This document shows positions 22,341-32,060 of a stretch of 64,000 nucleotides of DNA, piece by piece (positions within the stretch are counted from its first letter, which is position 1; every line of letters starts with the position of its first letter). Both the position numbers and the translations under genes were made by a program. This DNA comes from Berberis thunbergii (taxonomy: Eukaryota; Streptophyta; Magnoliopsida; Ranunculales; Berberidaceae), in NCBI GenBank assembly GCA_003290165.1, contig QNQO01000590.1:310001-374000 (forward strand), in the 5' to 3' direction. The notes beneath the pieces are model-generated. The model did no database searches, was not told the origin of the DNA, and was given only the letters and a program-made list of their open reading frames with translations.

Positions 22341-23334
22341 GCATCAATCTGAAATTGGGGTTTATTTGGTAGTAACTCTATAAACTCAAAGAGTCAGTAT
22401 GAAAATTCTTCACTTCATCACTTGTATGTACACATTTTCTTGGGGTTTAAAATTTGAAAAATGATGGCCTACACTTCTTCATAAAATAGACCATTTAGAT
22501 ATCATAGTTGTTTTAAATGGTCAATTTGTGCCTAATTTTATACTTTATGACTAATAAAGACTCTTTTATTAACTCAGGTTAACTCATAAAGTTATATTAC
22601 ATCTTGACCATTCTTAAACAAATAGAAAACCTAATTTTATACTTTTATGACCAACAAAGACTATTTTATTAATGATTCTAATTTTTATTTTCTTGGTTAT
22701 TTTTACTTTTTTTTTTTACCGGTTACCCCTTCCACCCCATGTCGCTAGTAGGTATCAATATTAATGATTCTAATTATGACTAACCAATTATAAATTTTTA
22801 TAAGTTTTCATTGACCGATAAATTAATCAAATTATTGTGTTAAGGTTTAGTAAACTTTTCATAATGTACTTAATGATGATTACAAATTTGGTTTCAATTA
22901 GTTAATAAAATCAATTTGATTAACCTGTCATAAATTTGATTCAAAAAATTTACAGGTACCCGTGCATTACTTTTTTCGATGATGATTAGAAATTTGATTT
23001 TAATTATCATTGCTTCTTATTCCATAATGTGGTTTATAAATCAATTTTCCCACTAATGAAATTTAATTTCCTATTCTTCAATGCATGAGTATGTGTAAAG
23101 TAATAAATTTTATTCTCTGTCACTATTTAGTAACAAGCCATCTACCACAGAGCATGATCATAGTCTCATAGATAAAATGAGAATCAATATTGAATAAGAT
23201 AATCTCATGTAAACTAAATAGTAACAGAGAATTGAAGCATCCATTAATTGAAACAAAAAAATTGATCGTCAAACTCAAATATATCTTCACGATCGGTCAA
23301 ATACAAACATATTCAGAGTGACAAAACATTCATG

Positions 23335-23445
23335 AATGCTAACATGAAAATATTAATGCAGTCATTTGTAGCTAGCAAGAATATGAAAATGCAGTCATTT
23401 GTAGCTAGCAAGAATATGAAAATATTAATGCAGTCATTTGTAAAC
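23335..23445. repeat. Short tandem repeat in intron 2
   Basis: A unit of 33-39 bp containing GCAGTCATTTGTAGCTAGCA, followed by AGAATATGAAAAT with or without ATTAAT, occurs three times. The inverted copy (about 49825-49940) keeps the same repeat number. Confidence 0.85.
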
Positions 23446-25743
23446 TTTGTTGAGTTGGGAGCCAGCAAGAATATGTTTCGCCAAAGCACAAAATTTCCCA
23501 GTTACTGGAAGTGTTGGAGTTACTTCCAAACTCCCCATAATAGCTTCGGATGTTCAAGTATTCATTTGAAAATCTTTATGAAGTTATTTTATCTTCTGTT
23601 CTTACAAGAAAGTTTCGTTTATTAATGTGTAGCAACACTGTCCTGGAGCAAAGGACTTTGAGTACTGCGAAAGTGAAATTTATGAGGACTTCAATGCGGA
23701 TGATTTGGACTTAAATTTTGACGATTATGACGAAATCTTTGGCGTATCCCAGAGTAATTCAGAATACCTCCTTGAGAATGGTGGACTTGATAGCTTGTTT
23801 GCAATGAAGGACATGTCGGTTGCTGACTATGATTGTCAGGATGACGACGACTTTGTCACACAGGTTCTTTCCACAACTCTATTCTTCTATCGCATAATAT
23901 TAGATTTTGTTGTCATGTTTTAAATGGTTCTATCTAATAATACTATTTTCTCCTTCAAGGGTTTTTTTTGTTGTTTTTCTGGTCTTGGCAATATTCTCCG
24001 TGCAAAGTGGCAATTCATGTTGTTCATAAATCACAATAACAAATTAGTTAAGGCAGTTCATTACATTAAAAAAACAATCCATCTTACATAATCATGTTTG
24101 ATTTCAGCTTAAAGGCGTTTATATTGAATATTTGAATCAAATTACTCTTTATAAATTAACTCTAGTACATGCAGCCAGATGCTGATAAGTTTTATTCAAA
24201 TTTGATGAATTTCTTGGTATCAGAAACAAGACTCTTACTGGTTTGTAATTTTCTTTTCTTCTCTCTCTTATGAGTGGTTCACCCTGTATACTCCCCCTTA
24301 TTAATCTGTTGCATTTTTCTCATGCAAATCATAAGTTAATAAATGATTATGACAACTCAAAAATCCATTCCAAGATCTTGTGATGAGGACTCATTGTACC
24401 TCAGTTCTTGTCGAACCGGCTGATAACTTCCTTACTTTAACCTTTTAATAATTATCGCTGTTCTTATCCACCCCTATTTTCTTGTATCGATCTATTCTTC
24501 CTGTACTACCACATACCAATCGCTACTATGTCAGTTTTATAAATAAAAAGGCAAAGTTTAGTTCTCACATGGTGTCCTTGCCAGTGCTTTGAATGAGTGA
24601 ACTATGCACTTAACAAGAAGGGACTTAAGAGAGGCTTCAGAAGGCTGGGATTTATGGGCAACTACTAGTTGACATGCCTGAAGCTTGAGAAAGACATAAG
24701 GCTTGGTTTATTTGTGAACTTGTGGGGTGAGTATTCTATGGCTCTAGAAGCTTTGGCAACGTTATGGAGTTTATATGTGTCTTACTCCTGAGAGACTGGG
24801 TATTGCCTAGGTGGATTTGTCGACTTAATATGTGTTTTTTGAGATGCAAGAACTTTGTTACTTGAGGAAATTCTTGATCAAAAGAGCAGACCCCAATTTC
24901 TTTGCATTGGGCGCAAGTACACTTTGAGCCTTGTTGGCTATAACGCTGTGATTGAGTGCTTGCTCATGAGAATGCGAGTGCCCCTGTGACATCTATCACT
25001 TTCTACTACTGGCTTGAAAATCTTGGTGATTATTTTGCAGCTCCTTGCTTCTTGTGTCATGGTCAGCCAATAGTAGCCTAATCTTCGGATTTTCTGATAG
25101 AGTGGATTTTGTTTGTTTGCCAACTAGTTTATATGTTCTACCCTTTAGAAAAGCCTGTGTTGTTCCTTCCTGTTGTGGAAGACAGGGTATAGCTTCCTTT
25201 CCAATGCCTATATGCTTATTAGTAGAGTCAGACAATTTTGAGCAAAAACATTTATACTATGTAACAGTGGATGTGTAGAGGAATGTGCATTGGTGCCTGA
25301 TGCAGATACAAGGTGTTCGACACATCGATGAAAAGTCCACTATTACAGGGATATCCCTCTACGTTACATTATGATTTGGCTATAAAGTTTATTTTAGTAA
25401 TTATATTGTTACTTGTGGATGAATACTTCTAGATATGTGCTACTAACTTGACATAATATATATTCGTTGTGACTGAAACCTTCGAAACACATTTCAAAAG
25501 TTGATGATGGAGCGTTCAATGCATGTCCAAGTATCTGACTGTCCGGTATTCATTTTGATACTGAAGTGTCCTTGTTACATAGCATTTATGTAATGGCCAT
25601 GGCCAAATAGGAGGTATATTCCTTTCCAATGATGTATATCCTCCAAGGCTGCGATGATGCCAACAACAGTGAACTGAAAGTGACGCCTTTTGTAGTCATT
25701 AGTATCATGCCTTAATTGTTATTATTGCAATACAAGGGCACTA

Positions 25744-26088
25744 GGTGTGTGCACGGTTCGGTTCGGTTCGTTCGATTTTGAGTGAAAATTGCCAACCAAC
25801 CTGAGTTACCTCAGTATGGCTATGTTGTTAACTGAACCGAACCCGACCTTAACCAATCCTAACCGCAACCAAACCAAAAACCGACCATAACCGAACCAAC
25901 ATTTTTCTAAAACCGAACCGAAAGGTCAGTTATATACATACTAAAACCAAAAACTGAACCGAAGAAGTCGGTTTTGACATATGGATAACGAAACCGAACC
26001 GATTGATTTCCAAAACTAAACTGAACCGACTCGGTTTGGTTCAGTTTGGTCGGTTATTGGTTTTCTTGCTTTTTTGCACACCCCTACG
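25744..26088. mobile_element. hAT-type MITE in intron 3
   Basis: The ends GGTGTGTGCACGG and TTTTGCACACCCC are inverted. They are flanked by GGGCACTA (25736-25743) and AGGCACTA (26089-26096), an 8-bp hAT-like target duplication. The interior is made of repeats of CGGTTCGGTT and its complement. The same insertion is at 47202-47541 in the inverted copy, where both flanks read AGGCACTA exactly. The insertion therefore predates the duplication. Confidence 0.85.
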
Positions 26089-27610
26089 AGGCACTAAGAA
26101 ATATCTCAAGTGGAAGGGTGGGGTGTATGGGGAGAAAGACAGCATTGGAAGAGGAGGAAACAAACTAGTACAGTTTGTAGTTAGGCTCAGTCCTGTAGAC
26201 TCTTAGGAAAACTTGCTTGACATGTAGGAAAAGTCGACATACTTTTATATGAAATAAATGTGTTAACTATTAGCACTGGAATCCTAACCTCCCTAATGAA
26301 CAAGCTCTATTTCTCAGAGGCAATCTGCATTTTAAGAATCTATCTATTTTTCGTGCTAGCCAAAGGCACCATCAAATGGTTGATATCATCCTCCAACTGA
26401 TCAAATCACTAGAAGTTAAAAAAAATTCCATTTAACTGTGGTCGATTTCACAACTTCACCTGATGCCAGTTTGGTTTAACCACCCCCACCCCATCCCCCA
26501 AAGAAAGTCTCATGAGAAGTTGGAAACTCATAGAGATTGGGATTCATCAATTCCACAAAAAGCAAGGGTTTGAGAAATGTTCGTCACAATGGGGTTGAAC
26601 TCATCACAGGCTCAAGTCCAGCTCATATGACAGGGTTCCAGTCATCAGATGGTCTTTTTTTTTCAATCAGGTTCTTCAGATGGCTGGAATGTCCTCTATC
26701 TGTGAAGTGTGAACCGCACCATTTACTATTTGTTGCAGCAACAGTTTTCTACATGTATCTGAATCTTGTGCCATACCTTAAATGTGTTTTTCTTAATTCA
26801 TCTAGATTATTCTATTTCATAGCTCTAGCACATGTCTAAGTATTCATTCATGAGTCATATGTACTGCACACACTAATAGACTGCTCTTTTATGTATACTT
26901 CCAGGGAGATCCAGCGGGAAAAACCAAATTCGTGCAGCCAGCATGCAGTAATGCAATATCTGCTGATTCCATGATGAGTGTTAAAACTGAACCACCAAGC
27001 ATTTGTTACACAACAAAGCAAGACCATCCAACTCTTTCACTTTCATTTTCTGGCTTGACTGGGGACAGTGCTGGAGATTATCAAGACTGTGGGGTATCTT
27101 CTATGGTTGCCATGGGTGAAACTTTAAGCTATCTTCCTGGTGCTGATACTCAATCAGCTAATAGGGATAGTGCTGTCTTGCGTTACAAGGAAAAGAAGAA
27201 GACACGGAAGTAAGTAAATCTGCCTAGTGTTACATTGATGTAGACAGGGATAATTTAAATGAGAAGTTCTTTTTTATTTGTTTTCCTTGAAAATAATATT
27301 TTTTTAAAAGGATAAAATAAATAAATAAACTCCGCTTTTTGCCTGAGTACCTTCATATATACATATAGGAGACCTTTTATCAACTGAACTCAATTTTTCA
27401 TTCTTGCATATGTGGAATTGTGGAAGTAGCTTGATGTGCTTTATATTGTGTGTTGACATAAAATTTTGTCTGGTTAACAGGTTTGAAAAGAAAATAAGAT
27501 ATGCTTCACGCAAAGCACGAGCTGATGTAAGAAAGCGTGTCAAGGGGCGGTTTGTTAAGGCTGGAGAACGTTATGATTATGATCCAATGTGCCAAACGGA
27601 AAGCTTCTAA

Positions 27611-28620
27611 GAGTACATTTTTAAAACCATTCTTGAACGACTGAAAATTTTTGGAAAATTATTAGCTTTTGTTTTCAAAAAGAGAAGATTGTTGGGTCCC
27701 TACCAGTGCAATAACAAATATTGCTATCAACAGGTGCATGGCAGCCAATTATAAAAAGAGAATAAAGTTCAAGAATGCAAGCTGTGTAGCTTTACAATGG
27801 ACCTTCAACTCCTATTGCAATGGCCATTATGATAGTTTATGCTGAATACTTTGCTGTCGATGCACTGAATTTCATGTGGCGTTTTGCCTTTCCATTTTTG
27901 AGGTCGAGAGCAGATATTCCTCCTTTCATTGGGAAGTGGTACAATCTTTGTCTTGTAATTATGCTATTTTAAATGTCATTTCTCAGCTCCTTCGGATCTT
28001 TTTGTCTTCTGCACTATGTAGAAATTATTTACTAGGCATCACAGGTTGCCAAACCTTACCTCTAGGTCAGACAGAACAAGCTCCTTTTGCGTGATGTTCA
28101 TACTTAATATTTTTCACTTTTCCATGTGTAAAGCAGGCCTCAGCGATACTGAAACTTGTTTTTACTAACTGATACTAAGCGGATTTTGTTTATGTGAGAA
28201 TGAATGCAGTGTTGTAACTTGTTCAGGTTTTATTGCAGTATTATTACATTTTGGCATAGATAAACCATTTACGGCTCTGTAAAAAAAAATTCAACATACG
28301 AACATATGTAGACATCTCTTCCATTCTGCTGCAGCGGTTGTTTACTTGATGTTAAATACCCCTTCTTAATGTCTTTTTGGTCAGAAGTTGTGTGGATTGT
28401 TTACGTCGAGATAAGCTTGGTAGCAATTTATAGATGGCTGTGAGCCTGAGACAACATGCCACAGCTTTGTCCATTGGTATATCTTGAAAACTACTGCATT
28501 TCTGTAGTTTTATCTTATATTGGATCTTCTTTGCCTTATACTCGCAGAGCGTAATCATCAGGTGGTTCACTCTCATCTTAGAGTCCTGATGAGTCAATTG
28601 CAACTCACAACAAAATCACC
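27611..28620 (+). repeat. 3' flank of B-box gene, block P copy 1
   Basis: The 3' UTR probably ends by about 27720. From 27728 (GCATGGCAGCCAATTATAAA) to about 28488 the sequence recurs at 34140-40015 (split by the gypsy element), and inverted at 44810-45560 and 54530-55250. Here it continues into ACTACTGCATTTCTGTAG, whereas the other three copies continue into the DHHC/SDR fragments. No gene is recognised in it. Confidence 0.8.
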
Positions 28621-29142
28621 ACCTTCTTGCATAATGGGCAACAAAGAAGCTCTGGCTTTGTGGAAGATTCTTGAGTCTTTCTAATCTTTGGTAGTTTGCG
28701 TAGTTTGCAGGATCATGGTTCCACTTATGTAATGTTTTTGACAATAGTTTCTGACATTCTATGTGTTCAGTGTAGTCTGAGATCCTTATCCTTTTGGAGT
28801 TGTGTGGAGAATGTTTGTTCATCTTGTTTCTTTTGTGTGATTTTCTATATCTGATATACACATCTGAAAAGGATTTTCAGATTTTTAATCTTTTCTGCAT
28901 TCAATTCCATGAACTACAAGAATAGGGATTAAAATTGATTTTTGACTTAATCTTTTTGTAAGATCAATCTCTTATAATTCAACAAATGCATTTTTCTTTT
29001 CAATAAAGCACAAATAGGGAGAATTTTTTTTTGATATAATGTAATTAATAGGTCCTCTAAACCTAAATCTTTGATTATTGAGTTGTCTTCAATAAATTAC
29101 ATGGTCAGACTGTAATTAGTGAGTTTCCACAACAATCTTTGT

Positions 29143-29816
29143 TAGGGCGTTTGTTTTGTTTGAAGTGCTTAGAAACTTACTTCTGAATGAACTGTTGATT
29201 AGAAGCTGTAAAATTAAAATGTGCATATTTTTAGGTGTTGAATGAAAATTGTTTGACAATTTTGCCCTACCGAGCTGAAAAAATTTATGGCCTAAATATT
29301 ATACTTAAAATCATACTCAATACATATGTGGCGTTATTGTTGAATCTGAGCAATTCGTCAATGGCGTTTTAATGGCAATTTCAATTTTAGTTATTTGATG
29401 AAATCATTAATCTAAACATGGATTATTAGATTTGACTTTCCATGATATACATGGCATAAAAATTACATGCTAAAAACTTGAAAATATACATGAGAGGTAG
29501 AGATGAAGAAAAACTTGAAAATACAGAGAAAGAAAACAAAGATGAATGAGAGAAATTGGATAAGTTTCTTACCGAATCCTTGTAAATGTAGGAAGAATCA
29601 CAATGCTTAGTGAAGAGAATGAAGCTGTGTCGTCAAAATTTAACCCTACTTATTTTTAAGAAGACGGGAGCAACAATTGTCATTACAAAATTATGTTACG
29701 GTTATTATCGGAATAATTTTTTACTCAACACTCAGTGCTAATTGATCAGTACCTCCCTGTTGCTTACTCCAACCAGAAGTAAAACTTCTGATCAGAACTA
29801 AAAACAAACACCCTAA
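29143..29816. mobile_element. TIR element, probably hAT MITE (unit 1)
   Basis: The ends TAGGGCGTTTGTTTTGTTTG and AACTAAAAACAAACACCCTA are imperfect inverted repeats of a type common in plant hAT MITEs. No transposase is visible. The second copy at 30863-31534 was carried along in the tandem duplication. I could not settle the target duplication. Confidence 0.65.
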
Positions 29817-29920
29817 ACAAGGTGATCCGCTTTTTATTAAGACTCCTGACTTCATTCAAAAGCAAAAACAATCACCATCTAAGTCTTATAACTTCTTAAG
29901 CACCCAAATTCTCTCCGTCT

Positions 29921-30164
29921 TAAGGTGTGGAATGTGGTTTGGTCTCGTGCAGAGGAAACCAAGTATGACGACAATTAGAAAATGTTTGAATTGGCAAGTT
30001 AGTGGAGGGTGTAGACGGAGGGGACGGTCGCTAAAAACTTGGATGAAGACGGTGAAGGAAGACATCTTGAACTTGAATTATGCGAGGATATAGGGGAAAA
30101 CCGCATTGCTTGGAAAACTAAAATACGTGTAGCCAATCCCGAAAGTATCGGAAATGGGCTTTGA
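29921..30164 (+). pseudogene. LINE ORF2 C-terminal remnant (unit 1)
   Basis: Translation gives a sequence beginning with CGMWFG.VQRKP and including RRRGRSLKTWMK and KEDILNLNYARI. After a frame change come GENRIAWKTKIRVANPESI and a natural stop (30162-30164). This is the usual tail of LINE-type reverse transcriptase ORFs. It stops about 180 bp before the PPR start and recurs at every PPR copy in the window. Confidence 0.7.
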
Positions 30165-30341
30165 TAATGACGATGACGATGATGGGTCAGAAGGATGGTC
30201 TAAATCTGGCCCAACCCAATACCCGAATACTATCTTCATGGGTTCTAAAACCCTAAAAACACCCTTTTTTTCTCCCACACTCTCCGTCACAGAGCACCAA
30301 CAATACAGAGAACCCCCAAATCAAAACCTATAGAAGCAGAG

Positions 30342-30458
30342 ATGAGAAATCTTCAATGGAGAATTCTACTTCTTCTCCGCTCTTCGATCCCCACTTCACG
30401 AATCAGACCTCTGGGGTTTCAGGTAAGAGCTCTAGACCCTGAAAACCCCTTATTGTGA
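30342..30458 (+). pseudogene. PPR gene 5' fragment (38 codons)
   Basis: It begins MRNLQWRILLLLRSS exactly like the full PPR copies. It runs to ENPL, then meets a TGA within two codons because the tandem duplication ends there. It has the same promoter-proximal sequence as the intact gene and could still be transcribed, but encodes only part of the organelle presequence. Confidence 0.9.
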
Positions 30459-30862
30459 AAACCCCTTCACAATAGTTTCTGTGTGTTCAGTGTAGTCTGA
30501 GATCCTTATCCTTTTGGAGTTGTGTGGAGAATGTTTGTTCATCTTGTTTCTTTTGTGTGATTTTCTATATCTGATATACACATCTGAAAAGGATTTTCAG
30601 ATTTTTAATCTTTTCTGCATTCAATTCCATGAACTACAAGAATAGGGATTAAAATTGATTTTTGTCTTAATCTTTTTGTAAGATCAATCTCATATAATTC
30701 AACAAATGCATTTTTCTTTTCAATAAAGCACAAATAGGGAGAAATTTTTTTTGATATAATGTAATTAATAGGTCCTCTCAACCTAAATCTTTGATTATTG
30801 AGTTGTCTTCAATAAAATACATGGTTAGACTGTAATTAATGAGTTTCCACAACAATCTTTGT

Positions 30863-31534
30863 TAGGGCGTTTGTTTGTTTGAAGTGCTTAGAAACTTACT
30901 TCTGAAGGAATTGCTGATTAGAAGCTGTAAAATTAAAATGTGCTTATTTTTAGGTGCTGAATGAAAATTGTTTGACAATTTTGCCCCATCGAGCTGAAAA
31001 AATTTATGGCATAAATATTATACTTAAAATCATACTCAATACATATGTGGCGTTATTGTTGAATCTGAGCAATACGTCAATGGCGTTTTAATGACAATTT
31101 CAATTTTAGTTATTTGATGAAATCATTAATCCAAACATGGATTATTAGATTTGACTTTTCATGATATACATGGCATAAAAATTACATGCTAAAAACTTGA
31201 AAGTATACATGAGAGGTAGAGATGAAGAAAAATTTGAAAATACAGAGAAATAAAACAAAGATGAATGAGAGAAATGAGATAAGTTTCTTACCGAATCCTT
31301 GTGAAGGTAGGAAGAACCACAATGCTTAGTGAAGAGAATGAAGCCGTGTCGTCAAAATTTAACCCTACTTATTTTTAAGAAGACGGGAGCAACAATTGTC
31401 ATTACAAAATTATGTTAAGGTTATTATCGGAATAATTTTTTACTCAGCACTCAGTGCTAAGTGATCAGTACCTCCCTGTTGCTTACTCCAACCAGAAGTA
31501 AAACTTCTGATCAGAACTAAAACAAACACCCTAA
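30863..31534. mobile_element. TIR element, probably hAT MITE (unit 2)
   Basis: Duplicate of the element at 29143-29816, with the same ends. The interiors are nearly identical, as expected if both arose by the tandem duplication and not by separate insertion. Confidence 0.65.
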
Positions 31535-31636
31535 ACAAAGTGATCCGCTTCTTATTAAGACTCCTGACTTCATTCAGAAGCAAAAACAATCACCCTCTAA
31601 GTCTTATAACTTCTTAAGCACCCAAATTCTCTCCGT

Positions 31637-31884
31637 CTTAAGGTGTGGAATGTGGTTTGGTCACGTGCAGAGGAAATCAAGTACGACGACAATTAGAAAA
31701 TGTTTGAATTGACAAGTTAGTGGAGGGTGTAGACGGAGGGGACGGTCGCTAAAAACTTGGATGAAGGCGGTGAAGGAAGACATCTTGAACTTGAATTATG
31801 CGAGGATATAGGGAAAAACCGCATTGCTTGGAAAACTAAAATACGTGTAGCCAATCCTGAAAGTATCGAAAATGGGCTTTGATA
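31637..31884 (+). pseudogene. LINE ORF2 C-terminal remnant (unit 2)
   Basis: Same tail as at 29921-30164 (CGMWFGHVQRKS, RRRGRSLKTWMKAVKED). It ends about 180 bp before the PPR ATG at 32061. It likely forms part of the present PPR promoter region. Confidence 0.7.
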
Positions 31885-32060
31885 ATGACGATGACGATGA
31901 TGGGTCAGAAAGATGGTCTAAATCTGGCCCAACCCAATACCCGAATACTATCTTCCTGGGTTCTAAAACCCTAAAAACACCCTTTTTTTTCTCGCACACT
32001 CTCCGTCACAGAGCACCAACAATACAGAGAACCCCCAAATCAAAACCTATAGAAGCAGAG

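Larger units (their letters stand above)
21160..23632 (+). other. Intron 2 of B-box copy 1
   Basis: Donor GT at 21160 and acceptor AG at 23631-23632. The inverted counterpart lies at 49648-52111. It contains a G-rich tract near 22311-22340 and a short tandem repeat near 23335-23445. No independent gene is supported. Confidence 0.75.
20577..27610 (+). pseudogene. B-box/CCT zinc-finger gene, COL9/COL10 type, copy 1 (frameshifted)
   Basis: Coding exons are 20577-21159, 23633-23863, 26905-27209 and 27481-27610, all with GT/AG borders and matching phase. Exon 2 encodes two tandem B-boxes, [20 protein letters not shown] and [17 protein letters not shown]. Exon 3 is acidic (DLDLNFDDYDEIFGVSQ). Exons 4-5 encode the C-terminal CCT domain ([20 protein letters not shown], then [18 protein letters not shown]). 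Such proteins are nuclear regulators of flowering or light responses. Four T at 20691-20694, where the inverted copy has three, create a TAA about 40 codons after the ATG. Either this copy is dead or the extra T is a sequencing error. Introns 2 and 3 are long (2.5 and 3.0 kb). The group is assigned from memory of the family. Confidence 0.85.
28765..30460 (+). repeat. 1.7-kb tandem duplication upstream of PPR gene, unit 1
   Basis: It runs from GTTCAGTGTAGTCTGAGATC to the first 37 codons of the PPR gene. Unit 2 (30485-32165) has the same content and leads into the full gene. The join near 30452-30484 contains a short scrambled repeat (AAAACCCCTT twice) and a piece of the TTGACAATAGTTTCTG sequence that precedes unit 1. 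Confidence 0.9.

Noticed and set aside
23332..23625. 97-codon frame with repeated MQSFVASKNMK
   Set aside because: Translation of a short tandem repeat in intron 2; spliced out in the gene model.
25780..26060. CGGTTC/GAACCG repeats as a possible satellite or regulatory array
   Set aside because: They lie wholly within a hAT MITE with inverted ends and an 8-bp target duplication.
27822..28094. Open frames in block P (for example starting MAIMIVYAEYFAVDAL)
   Set aside because: Conserved among copies only as DNA, with indels breaking frame; no domain recognised; probably 3' flank of the B-box gene.
31872..32060. 63-residue in-frame N-terminal extension of PPR copy 1 (acidic, D-rich start)
   Set aside because: Overlaps the LINE tail and promoter-like region, is not kept as a continuous frame in copy 2, and would bury the presequence. 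ATG 32061 is common to all copies.
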